Origin: a bacterium
GTDB lineage: Bacteria > Verrucomicrobiota > Kiritimatiellia > CAIKKV01 > CAITUY01
Assembly: GCA_037128595.1 (NCBI GenBank)
Contig: JBAXWB010000009.1
Location: 90,955 to 154,954, forward strand
DNA length: 64,000 nucleotides
Reading direction: 5' to 3'
The notes beneath the pieces are model-generated. The model saw nothing but the letters and a program-made list of their open reading frames with translations, ran no database searches and was not told where the DNA came from. A program made the position numbers and the translations under genes. Each line of letters begins with the position of its first letter. Within the stretch, counting starts at the first letter, position 1. Positions 8,891 through 18,984 of this stretch are shown here, in pieces.

Positions 8891-8912
8891 AGAATTCAGG
8901 ATCCAGAATTCT
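8891..8912. repeat. Near-palindromic 22-bp repeat at the end of the ArsR gene
   Basis: AGAATTCAGGATCCAGAATTCT is its own reverse complement at all but two central positions, and a related CTGTATTCTG follows. It encodes the last residues and stop of the ArsR protein (IQNSGS). It may be a dispersed intergenic repeat that has extended the reading frame. No second copy was seen in this window. Confidence 0.45.
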
Positions 8913-9234
8913 GTATTCTGTTCCCCTGCTGTTTTCTTCTTATACAATCCAGAATGGTCAGTGCACTGGGGTCATCAATCCCATACCATACTTCCTTCCC
9001 TTTGCGGACCGCCTTCACCAGTCCGGCCCGCCGCATCTGATTCAAATGCTGAGAGATCGTCGCCTGGGGAAGCTGAAGACGCGCCATCACGACATGAACA
9101 GGTAAATCCCCCTCTCTCTGGAGAATCTCGATCAATTTAAGCCGACAGGGATGCGCTAGGATTTTAAGGGCCCCCGCCATCCGTTCCAACAGCTCCATCG
9201 ACAATTCCGACATACAGGCTTCATTCGTTTTCAT
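8896..9234 (-). CDS. ArsR/SmtB family repressor, probably sulfur-responsive
   Basis: A 112-residue winged-helix repressor: LAHPCRLKLIEILQREGDLP, recognition helix QATISQHLNQMRRAGLV, and wing VRKGKEVWYGIDD. Cys30 (HPCRLKL) and Cys97 (LDCIRRK) fall near the helix positions used for dithiol sensing in persulfide-responsive relatives such as BigR/SqrR, although the exact spacing differs. The classical metal box ELCVCDL is absent. It is the first gene before the CoA-disulfide reductase fusion and sits beside a strong palindrome at 9242-9265, so it probably represses its own operon until sulfane sulfur appears. The signal is an inference. Confidence 0.85.
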   Translation of the reverse strand: MKTNEACMSELSMELLERMAGALKILAHPCRLKLIEILQREGDLPVHVVMARLQLPQATISQHLNQMRRAGLVKAVRKGKEVWYGIDDPSALTILDCIRRKQQGNRIQNSGS

Positions 9235-9241
9235 GGCTACA

Positions 9242-9265
9242 ACATATCGCTATATCGATATATGT
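9242..9265. promoter_or_regulatory. ArsR-type operator palindrome
   Basis: An AT-rich imperfect palindrome with outer arms ACATAT and ATATGT around a central TATATCGATA, ending 7 bp before the ArsR start codon. Its length and composition fit ArsR/SmtB operators. The palindrome lies between the divergent ArsR and polymerase genes, so it could affect both. Confidence 0.6.
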
Positions 9266-9335
9266 CAATACTGAATTATTATTTCTAGGCTTGCCTGAAC
9301 CTGCGCTCCGGCATATCGTTCTGGCCCACCATCTT

Positions 9336-10730
9336 ATGCAACGTATCGACGCCATTATCGGGGAAGGTTTATTCGGATTGCTGGCTCTGATCGCCATCGG
9401 TTCAACCTGGTTGTTTGGAGCATGGGAGAACTGGTGGTTTTGGCCTTTTATCACCCTCATCTTTACGGCCTGCGCCGGCTTTGCGATCAGACTGACCTTA
9501 TCCGCCCGACTCGGAACCGCCCGCCTGAATATCTCAAGCCTCATCTACACGCTACTCACGATCTGGCTCCCCTTCCTGCTTTATGCCCTGATCCGTGCCA
9601 TTCAAACGGACGTTCCCATGGATGCGGAACGGAGTTTTCTCCTTCAATTGACCCCTTTTCTACTGGGATTGATCGCTGCTGTGGGACTTCCTGAATCACG
9701 GAAACGATGGCTGGCAGTGATCCTGATCATCAATCTCGCATTGATCGGGATCTACGGCATTGCCAACCACCTTCTAACCGGCAACGCCCACGTGCTCTGG
9801 GTCAAGGGGTTTCCCCAGTATCAGGAAGGGTACCATCGCGCCACCGGCACCTATTTCTGTCCCGATCATTTTTCAGGATTGATGGAGATCGCACTCGCTA
9901 TGGGGCTGGCGCTGGTGATGATCAAGGGAAATTCCGTCATTCAGAGGATCACAGGGATCGCGCTGTCAGGCCTCGCACTCTGTGGCATTATTTTAAGCCG
10001 TTCCCGCGGAGGGGGCATCGTGGCCGGGCTCGTCATCATCACCGCCTTATGGCTTTGCACCCTGTCATGGAACAGGCGGTCCCGCTGGTGGGGCCGAGGG
10101 GGCGGGCTTTGCTTCCTGACCGCTGGGATCATTTTCTTTGCGTTATTCGGGGGGCATTATGTTCAACGCTTTAAGGAATACCCCTGGGGTCAGCTTGAAT
10201 ATTCCGACCGCTTTCAAATGTCTGCAGCCGCGCTTCGGGCCTGGCATTCCGCCCCTTGGTTCGGAATCGGACCCGGCATGCATCAAAATCTCTGGCCTCA
10301 CTTTGCCGCCTCACAGGATGGTGACCGGGAAAAGGGCATCTGGCCATCCCATATCAATAACACATTCCATTCATTCGAGGCCCATGATGACTGGGCGCAA
10401 TTCCTTGAGGAATATGGCGTGATAGGGTTGATCCTGTTTCTGACCGCCATCGGGTCAACGTTCTGGTTTATCTTCCGGCGCTGGCGCCAGTGGGCTCACG
10501 TCCTGTCGCAGGCTGCGTCCGCTACGGCTCAGGCCGGGTATGCCTGGATCTTACCAGGGATGTTGCTGGCAGGCGTTGCCATGGGCCTTCATTCTTTCGG
10601 TGACTTCAACTTGCAGATCCCGGGGACCACCTGGCTTCTGGGAATTCTCTCAGGACTCACGCTCGCCATATCACGCGACGTTCCGCCCTCAGGCAACCAA
10701 GCCCATTCGGGCAAGAGGGCCGCCTTATGA
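9336..10730 (+). CDS. O-antigen ligase/Wzy-type polysaccharide polymerase
   Basis: An integral membrane protein of about 464 residues with ten or more hydrophobic segments. It has the Wzy_C/O-antigen ligase signature: a periplasmic region with [14 protein letters not shown], then ILSRSRGGG, and a large loop [25 protein letters not shown] with the [23 protein letters not shown] stretch. It probably polymerises or transfers lipid-linked repeat units at the outer face of the inner membrane. A TTG at 9291 is possible, but the ATG at 9336 is preferred. It overlaps the next gene by ATGA, so the two are translationally coupled. Confidence 0.85.
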   Translation: MQRIDAIIGEGLFGLLALIAIGSTWLFGAWENWWFWPFITLIFTACAGFAIRLTLSARLGTARLNISSLIYTLLTIWLPFLLYALIRAIQTDVPMDAERSFLLQLTPFLLGLIAAVGLPESRKRWLAVILIINLALIGIYGIANHLLTGNAHVLWVKGFPQYQEGYHRATGTYFCPDHFSGLMEIALAMGLALVMIKGNSVIQRITGIALSGLALCGIILSRSRGGGIVAGLVIITALWLCTLSWNRRSRWWGRGGGLCFLTAGIIFFALFGGHYVQRFKEYPWGQLEYSDRFQMSAAALRAWHSAPWFGIGPGMHQNLWPHFAASQDGDREKGIWPSHINNTFHSFEAHDDWAQFLEEYGVIGLILFLTAIGSTFWFIFRRWRQWAHVLSQAASATAQAGYAWILPGMLLAGVAMGLHSFGDFNLQIPGTTWLLGILSGLTLAISRDVPPSGNQAHSGKRAAL

Positions 10731-12208
10731 CAGCCCTCTCGCCACGCACCTTCTCTTGGCGGGAGCGGTTTTTCAGGTCGGCGGCCCCTCTGCTGATCAG
10801 CGATTTGACCGCCGTCGTCGCCGCCTATTTCGTAACGTTATTCATCAGATTCTACAGTGAATCCGGTCATGAGTTTTTCACCTGGTTCAATATCACCCTT
10901 GGCTTCAGGGAAACAGCAGATCTGGGCCGCGATCTGGAACAGTTCTACCTCTCCAACGCCCCGCGGATTCTCGGTCTTCTGAGCCTCACGCTGCTTTTCC
11001 TCTATGGCTACATGAGTCTCTACGCCAGGAGACGATTTATCCGCCGCCGGAATGGCGCCTGGACCATCATCATCGCCAACCTGTTAGCTCTGGGTTTATT
11101 TTACGGGTATTTTTATTTGACCCGGAACGAATTCCATCCACGAAGTGTATTTGCGAGCCTGCTGGCCATAAACGTGGTCTTCACTATCCTCTGTCGTCTG
11201 GCGACTTTAACGATTCTGGATTATTTCCGGCTCGGAACGTCAAAGGTCCTTTTCATAGGTGAGGGGCCGGAGGCGGACTTTATCGATCGCTACATTTCCA
11301 TAACGAAACCGGCCGGCTTACGCATCGTCGCCCATCTTGCTATCGATCCATCATGGTCGACCGACCGGGCGCTCGCCCAGATCAAAGCCCACGTGCAACA
11401 GCACCAATCTGACATGATCCTCTGCGCCTACAAGTATTTTACGGTGTCGCAGATCATGCAGCTTCTAGAGTTAGGCGAAAGTTTAGGCCAGGAATTGAAG
11501 GTGCTCTCCGATAAATTGAATGTTCTCATCAATGAAGCGGGCATGGCTTCGGACTTCTTTATGGAATTACCGCTGGTTCATTTTGCCGTTTCACCCCACG
11601 GGAAGTGGGCCCAGCACTTCCGGCAGTTAAGTTCACAATTGCTGGCCGCCTTCATGCTGGTAGGAGCAATTCCCTTTTTGATCCTGATTGCCGCCTTGAT
11701 CAAGGCCACCAGCCGTGGCCCGGTATTTTTCATGCAGGAGCGGATGGGCATCAACCGGCGGCCATTCCTGATGTACAAGTTCCGGACCATGAGTGATCGC
11801 GCTGATGAATTACAGGCGCAGATCGAGGAATTCAATGAATCCGGAGAAGGCCTGTTCAAGATCAAACAGGATCCCCGGATTACACCGGTTGGCCGTTTTC
11901 TGCGGCGCTTCAGTCTGGATGAACTACCACAACTGATCAACGTGGTGAGGGGGGAGATGACCCTGGTGGGGCCCCGTCCGTTACCTAAGCGGGACTTTGA
12001 GAACTACTACGAGGAGTGGCACTACAGCCGGCACAGCGGGTTGCCGGGGTTAACCTGCCTGTGGCAGGTCTCGGGAAGAAGTGATGTCAGCTTTCACAAC
12101 ATGTGCATTCTGGATGACTACTATCTTCGCAACCAGAACTTCATGCTGGACCTGAAAATCCTGCTCCGCACGATCCGGGTGGTGCTGTTCGCCAAGGGCG
12201 CCTACTGA
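10727..12208 (+). CDS. Undecaprenyl-phosphate sugar phosphotransferase (priming enzyme)
   Basis: A 493-residue polyprenyl glycosylphosphotransferase of the WbaP/EpsZ kind, which starts exopolysaccharide repeat units by moving a sugar-1-phosphate to undecaprenyl phosphate. Four N-terminal membrane segments and a CoA-binding-like domain ([18 protein letters not shown]) precede the bacterial sugar transferase domain. That domain shows [45 protein letters not shown] and [13 protein letters not shown]. It is coupled to the upstream polymerase gene and converges on the EpsI gene with a 7-bp overlap. Confidence 0.93.
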   Translation: MTALSPRTFSWRERFFRSAAPLLISDLTAVVAAYFVTLFIRFYSESGHEFFTWFNITLGFRETADLGRDLEQFYLSNAPRILGLLSLTLLFLYGYMSLYARRRFIRRRNGAWTIIIANLLALGLFYGYFYLTRNEFHPRSVFASLLAINVVFTILCRLATLTILDYFRLGTSKVLFIGEGPEADFIDRYISITKPAGLRIVAHLAIDPSWSTDRALAQIKAHVQQHQSDMILCAYKYFTVSQIMQLLELGESLGQELKVLSDKLNVLINEAGMASDFFMELPLVHFAVSPHGKWAQHFRQLSSQLLAAFMLVGAIPFLILIAALIKATSRGPVFFMQERMGINRRPFLMYKFRTMSDRADELQAQIEEFNESGEGLFKIKQDPRITPVGRFLRRFSLDELPQLINVVRGEMTLVGPRPLPKRDFENYYEEWHYSRHSGLPGLTCLWQVSGRSDVSFHNMCILDDYYLRNQNFMLDLKILLRTIRVVLFAKGAY

Positions 12209-12996
12209 GGAACAGGCGCCCCGGGCTTTAAGAGCGGATAGAGCTGGCTCACAAACTCGATCAACCGGCGCTCCGCTAACTTTCCGCCGGAAGTTGAGGA
12301 CGTTTGCAACGACACATACGCCCATCGTGGTCTGACCCCATGGATCAGATTATCCCACGCCATGAACGCCATCCGCTGGAAATGGTCATGCGTTTCATGC
12401 CCACCGCCGGCAAACCAATACGCCATGATCATCTCCGCCTGATTTGCCGCCGCAACACCCGATCGCCGCGCCCGAATCAACGTCAACTTCAACGGCATAC
12501 GATTATTCAATGGAACGTTTATCTGTGAACTCTGCTCTATCGCAAACCCTTGCGCAGGCAGGCACTGCTGGGGCCGATGGATGCTTCGCTGCTCATTCCC
12601 GGACAACACGATCGTCACAGTGATACTCTCTGCTTGGTCATTTTTATAGAGCCGCCGTGAAATAATCGTATCGGGTGGCAGAATCGTGCGTTCACCCAGG
12701 GACACCAGATCGAGTCGCCCCTCACATACCGGGCAGACATTTGAAACATTCAATTCGTTTGAAAGGAAGGATTTGGCACATTGCTCACTTTGACAGTAAT
12801 AAATATGCTCCCCTTTCCAACCCGAAACCTTCTCCGGCAGCTCCGCCCGGATATCAGCTCCCGAGGAAGAAGAGGTGTCCACTTTACGAATAAAAAGAGC
12901 AATGACAGCCGTCAGACCAAACAATACCAGCAACAGGCCAACTCCCAACACCAGAGACCGGCTTCGTTTTTGAGTAACTCGCACGTCAGTGTTCAT
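12202..12996 (-). CDS. EpsI domain protein (exosortase partner) with inserted zinc ribbon
   Basis: A 264-residue protein with one N-terminal membrane anchor and an EpsI/DUF3485 periplasmic domain. The conserved [12 protein letters not shown] motif at about residues 140-151 and the MAYWFAGGG...[13 protein letters not shown] region support the call. EpsI is usually fused or adjacent to exosortase, and here it overlaps the exosortase gene by 11 bp. An odd feature is a zinc-ribbon-like segment (YYCQSEQC...[10 protein letters not shown]) between the anchor and the EpsI core, which ordinary EpsI proteins lack. Confidence 0.85.
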   Translation of the reverse strand: MNTDVRVTQKRSRSLVLGVGLLLVLFGLTAVIALFIRKVDTSSSSGADIRAELPEKVSGWKGEHIYYCQSEQCAKSFLSNELNVSNVCPVCEGRLDLVSLGERTILPPDTIISRRLYKNDQAESITVTIVLSGNEQRSIHRPQQCLPAQGFAIEQSSQINVPLNNRMPLKLTLIRARRSGVAAANQAEMIMAYWFAGGGHETHDHFQRMAFMAWDNLIHGVRPRWAYVSLQTSSTSGGKLAERRLIEFVSQLYPLLKPGAPVPQ

Positions 12997-13906
12997 CGTC
13001 CTGATCCTCGTTCTTTCTCAATCGCCAGATTGGCCAGGGCCGCTGCAACAACGAGCCAAGTCCCAACATCAATAATGTGGCCACGGCAAAGACAACATAA
13101 CCCGAATAATCGTGATAAAAGCCTACCGCGAATTTTTCTCCAAACACGACCCCCACCACGGCAATCAATGAGATTCGCGCAATATTGCCGATCATCGCGA
13201 TGGGAATCGAGGCCACAGACAGGATGCCTCTTTTCAGCAGTGACTTCTGGCTAAAATAAGCATAAGCCGTTGTCAGCGCAATCATCGCCAAAAGGTATCG
13301 CAAGCCACTACAGGGATGCGCCACATCCAATGAGAACCCCTCTCCCGCATTAACATGGATGGCCGTTCCGAGGCGCGTCACTGAAATCCCGAACCCATTC
13401 AGCAGGGCCACAGACACCGAGGAGCTTATGAGCCGGAGCGGAAATGTCAGGGAATCAAGAAACGTCATGGGAATGCAAAAAATCAGATAGGCACAGGGAA
13501 ATAACAATATTTTAGCGACCTGTTTGCCATAAAGGAAAAACGGAATGCCCCACAAAAGTCCGATAAGGGCAAACAAAACAAAGCGGGTTTGTTGAACTCT
13601 TAAACCACCCAGGTAGAGCAAAAGGGCAAATAACACAACGCTAAATCCCGCCCAGCTCAACAACTTAGGGACGTCTCGAAGTTCGTGGCGCTTACACCAA
13701 ACCATGTAGAGACTGACGAGTGGAATAAGCCATCCGTGCGACATATCCGCCCCGGCCCACTCCCAACGCCCAATCATCCAGCCGACCGCTGAACGACCCT
13801 GGCTCAACACCTCTTCGTTGTTACCATCCGCACTAAACAAGAGAAACATGCCTGCCACAATAGCAACCCAAAGCCCCATTTCTACATTTCGAAACTGCTT
13901 ACTCAT
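12986..13906 (-). CDS. Exosortase (first copy)
   Basis: A 306-residue polytopic membrane protein with about eight hydrophobic helices. The exosortase catalytic triad is readable: Cys199 in AHPCSGLRYL, Arg244 in GNIARISLIA and His265 in FYHDYSGYV. Exosortases cleave PEP-CTERM-type sorting signals and attach or release proteins at the envelope, and usually sit in exopolysaccharide loci, as here. It overlaps the EpsI gene downstream and is divergent from the ArnT-like gene. No protein in this window shows a clear PEP-CTERM tail, so its substrates must be elsewhere. Confidence 0.93.
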   Translation of the reverse strand: MSKQFRNVEMGLWVAIVAGMFLLFSADGNNEEVLSQGRSAVGWMIGRWEWAGADMSHGWLIPLVSLYMVWCKRHELRDVPKLLSWAGFSVVLFALLLYLGGLRVQQTRFVLFALIGLLWGIPFFLYGKQVAKILLFPCAYLIFCIPMTFLDSLTFPLRLISSSVSVALLNGFGISVTRLGTAIHVNAGEGFSLDVAHPCSGLRYLLAMIALTTAYAYFSQKSLLKRGILSVASIPIAMIGNIARISLIAVVGVVFGEKFAVGFYHDYSGYVVFAVATLLMLGLGSLLQRPWPIWRLRKNEDQDDEH

Positions 13907-14009
13907 AATATCTAAACGGTTTTTTCACCCTATTGACAACGATCGACATATCCATAAAAATCACAAGATGCTAAATGGAACTCTACTCCCGTCCGCAAAA
14001 AGGCCAGTC

Positions 14010-15203
14010 ATGCTTTTCAAGATGCTGGTCGCCTTCTACATTTTTGGAATTGTAGCGTATGCAATCAAAACAGGCGACACTATCCGCTATCCGGACGAAA
14101 CAGAATATCTCCAACTCGCCAGAAATCTGGCCAATACATGTACATACACTATTAATGAGGCGCAGCCAACAGCCTACCGCCCCCCCGCGTACCCCCTCCT
14201 GCTAGCCGCAGGAATAAAAATGGGGTTAGCGGTCACTGCGCTAAGAGTCGTCAACGCCAGCACCCTTTTGGCCTGTATGGGTTTACTGTATGTACTGTTG
14301 CGCAAAACCAGTGTCGCTCAAGCCAGAATTGCAGTGCTGTTGGTAATGGCTTACCCGGTTCTTCTTTACACTGCAAACACGTTTTATCCCCAGATACCTG
14401 CCGCTGCATTTTTCCTTTCGGCATTAGTTCTTCTTTTCTCCGGCAATACCCCTGGCCTGAGACGCTATTTTGTTGCAGGCCTCTTTCTAGGCCTCACCAT
14501 CCTTATGGTGCCAACATTTGGCTTCGTCCTGATCTTTACCGCCAGCTTTTTTTTCCTTCGCCCGCTTCATCACAAGATGTTACCAAAGACGGTTCTCCTG
14601 ATGTGTGGCGCCGGGATGGTACTCGCGCCTTGGGTCGTTCGCAATGCGTTGGCGTTTGATCGTTTTATTCCGATTTCTACCAATAATGGCATCAATCTCC
14701 TTCTTGGGAACAATGAACATGCAACACCCAATTCGGGAACAACAGCAGATATATCCCAATATGAAAAAGTGGCTGGTGTCCTCTCCGAAATTGACGCCAA
14801 CGATTATTACACTCAGGTTGCCCTAACGTATATCAAGGAACATCCCAGTAAATCGCTAAAACTGTATGCATGGAAAATGCTTAACTATTTCAATTACGAG
14901 AATCAACTTTTCATGAAGTCAGAGCAATCCCGTTCACGCACGCTATTAATGCTATTCTCTTATGGCTTGCTTCTGGGACTGGCTATTCTGCGCCTGATAC
15001 TGGCCTATCGCCACCCCTTAACCCTGCTTGAAAAATACATTGCGTGGCTCTACCTGCTCAATGCACCGGTGGCCGCTATCTTTTTTACACGAATCCGGTT
15101 CCGGCTTCCGATGGACATTCTGCTGACCGTTCTGGCGGCCTCCGCCATAGTCATTATTACCGGATATATTCGCTCATCTGCCCACCCTAAAGGTGACCAT
15201 TAA
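14010..15203 (+). CDS. ArnT/PMT-type membrane glycosyltransferase
   Basis: An integral membrane protein of about 397 residues related to dolichyl-phosphate-mannose/ArnT transferases. The first periplasmic loop carries the acidic motif TIRYPDETEYLQLARNL, then TAYRPPAYPLLLA, followed by many hydrophobic helices. Such enzymes move a sugar from a polyprenyl-phosphate carrier to a glycan or protein at the periplasmic face. AAGG seven bases before the ATG at 14010 supports this start; an ATG at 13968 is an alternative. It overlaps the convergent glycosyltransferase at 15200 by four bases. The acceptor is unknown. Confidence 0.8.
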   Translation: MLFKMLVAFYIFGIVAYAIKTGDTIRYPDETEYLQLARNLANTCTYTINEAQPTAYRPPAYPLLLAAGIKMGLAVTALRVVNASTLLACMGLLYVLLRKTSVAQARIAVLLVMAYPVLLYTANTFYPQIPAAAFFLSALVLLFSGNTPGLRRYFVAGLFLGLTILMVPTFGFVLIFTASFFFLRPLHHKMLPKTVLLMCGAGMVLAPWVVRNALAFDRFIPISTNNGINLLLGNNEHATPNSGTTADISQYEKVAGVLSEIDANDYYTQVALTYIKEHPSKSLKLYAWKMLNYFNYENQLFMKSEQSRSRTLLMLFSYGLLLGLAILRLILAYRHPLTLLEKYIAWLYLLNAPVAAIFFTRIRFRLPMDILLTVLAASAIVIITGYIRSSAHPKGDH

Positions 15204-16363
15204 TCTCTTCTGTTATCGAGAAACTCATCATATGAGATCGCGGGTTTGCCGCTGATGAGGCATGTGAACAGATTTTCATAGAAATCGGTAACCCATTCCC
15301 AGTTATAGTAGTCAGTGATCCTGGAGGCCGCCTTTCGCCGAAACCCTTCAACCGCTTCTGGGTCATCGATCAATTCCTGAAGTCGATCCCGCAAGTCAAT
15401 TTCGGGCTGATCGCCGGCAAACCGGGCACCACACTCACCGATCACTTCGACATTAACCGGAGCATCCCTCACCAGCACACAATTGCCGAAGCCCAGTTGA
15501 TCCAAAAGCGCTGGCCGGGTTCCATTGATCGCTGAAGGCTGCACGTAGAGATAGGCATGACTGCTTAACTGGGCATAAACTTGCTCAAAGGCATAACCAG
15601 TAAAAACAATCCGCTCATCCCCCACCGCCGCCTCCCTTAGTTTCTCTTTATACCCTTCACTATGAGAGGCATCACCAATCAGGACCAGCTTCATATCCGT
15701 ACGCACGCCGCGAAAGGCCCGGATCAAAAGATCAATGGAGTTTTCCGGCACAAAACGCCCGACATAAAGGATATATTTCCGGGGCGTCAGGCCCCAGCGG
15801 TCAAGGACTGCACTCGCTTCCTGCCTGCACAAATTTGCGCCATACGGTACGAATACTGTGTCGGTATTATATAGTTCACGGTATCGCCGCTGAATGACCC
15901 GTGCATCCGCAATAATCATCGAGGCGGTTCGCGTAGCTACTTTTTCGCACCAACGCTGATACCACCGCGCAAACCCTGACCATTTTTCACGGGCCCAATC
16001 CTCTCCATCCACATTGAGAAGAGCCTTTGTCCCGACCACGCGAGGCATCCACACCAGGGGGCTATTCCCGACAATGCAGTAATAGGCGACATCATACCGT
16101 TGCGTAAGCGCATGTAATGAAGAAAGGAAGCAATGCGAGATCGTGTCTAAATGTTTGGTCGGAATGGAAGGGAGTGAAACAATTTTAACCCCTTGATATT
16201 CCCCGTGAATATCAGGGAGGAAATGACGCCGATTATACACCGTCACCTCATGACCGCGCTGAACAAGCCGGATTGCCAGTTGCTCGTAGAATGTTTCAAA
16301 TCCACTATAGCGCGCTGGAATACCGCGGGAACCAAGAAAGGCAATTCGCAAAGACTTCATCAT
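15200..16363 (-). CDS. GT4 glycosyltransferase with DUF1972-type N-terminus
   Basis: A 387-residue two-Rossmann-domain glycosyltransferase. The start MKSLRIAFLGSRGIPARYSGFETFYEQL is the hallmark of the DUF1972 branch of GT4, often annotated as rhamnosyltransferases. The C-terminal nucleotide-sugar domain has YILYVGRFVPENSIDLLIRAF, and the final helices end at NWEWVTDFYENLF. The usual Glu-X7-Glu motif is altered (HAYLYVQPSAINGTRPALLDQL). It is the last gene of the long minus-strand exopolysaccharide run, two bases after the GT9 gene. The sugar specificity is not evident. Confidence 0.9.
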   Translation of the reverse strand: MMKSLRIAFLGSRGIPARYSGFETFYEQLAIRLVQRGHEVTVYNRRHFLPDIHGEYQGVKIVSLPSIPTKHLDTISHCFLSSLHALTQRYDVAYYCIVGNSPLVWMPRVVGTKALLNVDGEDWAREKWSGFARWYQRWCEKVATRTASMIIADARVIQRRYRELYNTDTVFVPYGANLCRQEASAVLDRWGLTPRKYILYVGRFVPENSIDLLIRAFRGVRTDMKLVLIGDASHSEGYKEKLREAAVGDERIVFTGYAFEQVYAQLSSHAYLYVQPSAINGTRPALLDQLGFGNCVLVRDAPVNVEVIGECGARFAGDQPEIDLRDRLQELIDDPEAVEGFRRKAASRITDYYNWEWVTDFYENLFTCLISGKPAISYDEFLDNRRD

Positions 16364-16364
16364 A

Positions 16365-17477
16365 TCATTTCACCGGCACCATCTGCTGTAATTCCCCATG
16401 AACTCGCCTGACGTTCTCCAGCACATCTTCCACCTGTATCATTTCCATACAAGCCGGGGACGGCATCAAACAGCGATCCATGCAGGGGCGCCACACACAT
16501 TCCCCTTTAATAACGACATTGCGTTCATTCCCAAATGGAGAAAACAGACGGGGATCAGAAGGGCCAAAAACAGCCACAACCCGTTTCCCCATTGCCGCCG
16601 AAAGGTGCGACATCGCCGAATCATTACACAGAACCGCATCCGCCACATTGGTTACAGCGATCAAGCCCTCTATCGTTGGTGGCATGTAAGGTATGACATG
16701 CGGACCAGATACCTCAAGAGGCAAATCCCCGGGCGATTGGATCACCACAACCGGGATCCCCTTTGGAATGAAAAAAGAGTTAACCAGATTTTCGAAACGC
16801 TCTTTCGCCCATTTCTTTACCGGGGATCCCGCGCCAGGATGAACCACCCATAGCGGAATCCCTTCGACAAAACACTTTGCCAGCACTGCCTCAAGCAGTG
16901 GATCATGAAATTCCTTATCCACTGTTAGCCAGGGAAGAGTCGTGTTGGGGACCACTCCTACAGCCTCGCCTACTTGATCCCAATCCAACATATGCAACTG
17001 GGTGACATCATGCCGGGAAAGCGGATCGGTTAACAATGGGCGTCCTGTTAGAATCCGCCCGAGCCGACATAACCATTGCCCATGCCGGAGATGCCGGCGA
17101 CGCCATGGGACTTGGCATGCATAGTAGTTGCGAGGCGTCATCGGGAACCCAACTCGGCGGGGCGCTCTGCTTAACCCCATTAACCATTCGACCCTCGCAT
17201 CCGCCCACCCGCAAACGACCACATCGGGATGAAGGGCACGGACTTGGCGTAAAGCCCGACCAAGCGCCATAACGGACCCGCCGTTAAGTTCCACCCAGGG
17301 AGGCACCATTATAATAATGTGATCAGCTGGCAGCTGTGTCTTGAAAATGGAAACTGAGGCAGGAAGGCAGAGGACATAGACATCATAATGTAATTTAGCC
17401 CCCCGGACAAACGGGAGACTCAAAATGGCATCACCAAGTCTCCTTAATTCCAGTACAACCAACACGTCACGCCGCAT
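16365..17477 (-). CDS. GT9 (heptosyltransferase-like) glycosyltransferase
   Basis: About 370 residues of the heptosyltransferase fold: N-terminal VLELRRLGDAILSLPFVRGAK, C-terminal VHPGAGSPVKKWAKERFENLV and the acceptor or donor loop DAVLCNDSAMSHLSAAMGKRVVAVFGPSDP. It adds a sugar, classically heptose, to lipid A core or similar acceptors in the cytoplasm. The ATG at 17477 is chosen because GAGG lies eight bases upstream; upstream ATGs at 17501 and 17549 would overlap or crowd the polymerase gene. It is part of the same transcript as its neighbours on both sides. Confidence 0.9.
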   Translation of the reverse strand: MRRDVLVVLELRRLGDAILSLPFVRGAKLHYDVYVLCLPASVSIFKTQLPADHIIIMVPPWVELNGGSVMALGRALRQVRALHPDVVVCGWADARVEWLMGLSRAPRRVGFPMTPRNYYACQVPWRRRHLRHGQWLCRLGRILTGRPLLTDPLSRHDVTQLHMLDWDQVGEAVGVVPNTTLPWLTVDKEFHDPLLEAVLAKCFVEGIPLWVVHPGAGSPVKKWAKERFENLVNSFFIPKGIPVVVIQSPGDLPLEVSGPHVIPYMPPTIEGLIAVTNVADAVLCNDSAMSHLSAAMGKRVVAVFGPSDPRLFSPFGNERNVVIKGECVWRPCMDRCLMPSPACMEMIQVEDVLENVRRVHGELQQMVPVK

Positions 17478-17514
17478 GCTTTCATCCTCAATCCTAATCA
17501 TATGAGTTATACCG

Positions 17515-18981
17515 TTATGAAGAGTGTGGGGCCTCTTGTTTCGACACACTCATTAACGCCTCATCGGAACATGCCACATTGGCAAAAACCGCCATCATCA
17601 ACTCATAGCTCGGAAAACCGCCAGCGATCCAGCAGAAGATCACCCACAGCGAAAACTGAATGATGGCAATAAAACCCAATGCCTGAACAGGCCCTATTAT
17701 ACCATCCTTTTTCAACACGAGAAAGGGTTGGCCAAGTAAAAACCTGAAAACACCCACATAGAGGGAAGCCCCCACTACCCCCATGAGCGCCAAAACAGTC
17801 CATAATCCAGACTCAAAAGCGCCAAGCTTTGCAGCAATCTCCGCCTTGATTTCCAATGTCACGGAATATGCATTGAAAGTTTCGTCGAACGATTCAACCC
17901 TGTTACCTGTGAGAACGGTCAGAGGGGACTGAGTCCATCTCTGCAATCCTAACTCGCCCAAATAACGGTGCCAATAATCGCTCGCCTGATTATAGGTATG
18001 CCAGTCCACCCACTTCGTCGATGTTTCATTCACCAAAATAGAAAGAGCCCGCTGTGCCGTTGACGGCAGTTCATATAACAGACTGGAGTACTGATTGAGA
18101 ATGAATATGAGAGCCAGCACTAAAGCACTGATCATTGCAAGCCGCCCCATTTTTCTTTGAACCAAGCTCCAAATCAATGGAATAGTGCAAACCATTCCAA
18201 TGCTAACACGCCCCCCTCCCAAGGCGACAAGAAACACGGCCATCACTATGACTCCATAATGAATGGCTTTCCAAAATTTATTTTTCGCCATTTTTGCAAA
18301 AACAAATCCCAATAAAACAATCGGAATGCCAGACACTCGAAAGTCATAAATACCTGATGTTGCACTCATGAAGGCAAAACCGACTTTCGGAATTACAAAA
18401 AAGTTCTCAAACAGGGACGCAACTCCAGCTAAAAAAGCCCTCGCCAGATAGGCTCCATACATCGCTCTCAACAGGAAACGAGGCTTAAGAAGGCCATACC
18501 AATAGAACAATATTCCGAACAATATGCCCCAAAAACCATGAAGAAAGGCCCGCGTAATGCTACCCAAATTCCCAGCGTCCTGTGAATCAGCCATGTAGCA
18601 ACTCGTCACCCAGTTGACCACAAATAGAGAAAACAACCCAAAGAATGACCATGACAGAGGCACTCTTTGAGGCATGTCCTTTCGACGCAAAGCGATGACC
18701 GGCAAAAGCGCAATTACGCAAATGATCAAACTGATTTCATGGGTATAGAATTTATATTCAAATAAAAAAGTCCCGCCGAAGGCCACCGAAACTGGCAACA
18801 GGATCCACCATGAATTTCCAGAAAAAACAATCCATGCCAGTGTCGCAAGTCCGGATACGATTGATGCCGCACCGATCATCCCTCCTTCCGCGCTCGTTTT
18901 CACGAGGTAAATCGCTAGGAAGATGACGGCCAAGAAAAGCGTGAATTGCAAAGTTTTATGTTTAAGTACAGGTGCTATCAT
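17515..18981 (-). CDS. O-antigen polymerase-like membrane protein
   Basis: A 488-residue protein with about eleven hydrophobic helices and a central soluble loop (residues about 310-385), the layout of Wzy-type polymerases. Sequence identity to named families is low, so the call depends on topology and on position between GT9 and GT4 genes in a polysaccharide operon. It is a second polymerase or ligase candidate besides 9336-10730. One may act as polymerase and the other as ligase. Confidence 0.7.
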   Translation of the reverse strand: MIAPVLKHKTLQFTLFLAVIFLAIYLVKTSAEGGMIGAASIVSGLATLAWIVFSGNSWWILLPVSVAFGGTFLFEYKFYTHEISLIICVIALLPVIALRRKDMPQRVPLSWSFFGLFSLFVVNWVTSCYMADSQDAGNLGSITRAFLHGFWGILFGILFYWYGLLKPRFLLRAMYGAYLARAFLAGVASLFENFFVIPKVGFAFMSATSGIYDFRVSGIPIVLLGFVFAKMAKNKFWKAIHYGVIVMAVFLVALGGGRVSIGMVCTIPLIWSLVQRKMGRLAMISALVLALIFILNQYSSLLYELPSTAQRALSILVNETSTKWVDWHTYNQASDYWHRYLGELGLQRWTQSPLTVLTGNRVESFDETFNAYSVTLEIKAEIAAKLGAFESGLWTVLALMGVVGASLYVGVFRFLLGQPFLVLKKDGIIGPVQALGFIAIIQFSLWVIFCWIAGGFPSYELMMAVFANVACSDEALMSVSKQEAPHSS

Positions 18982-18984
18982 ATG

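Noticed and set aside
8891..8912. EcoRI-BamHI-EcoRI-like string suggesting a cloning linker or vector join
   Set aside because: It is inside the natural end of the ArsR gene, with a related repeat beside it and normal chromosome on both sides. A natural repeat is more likely than an artefact.
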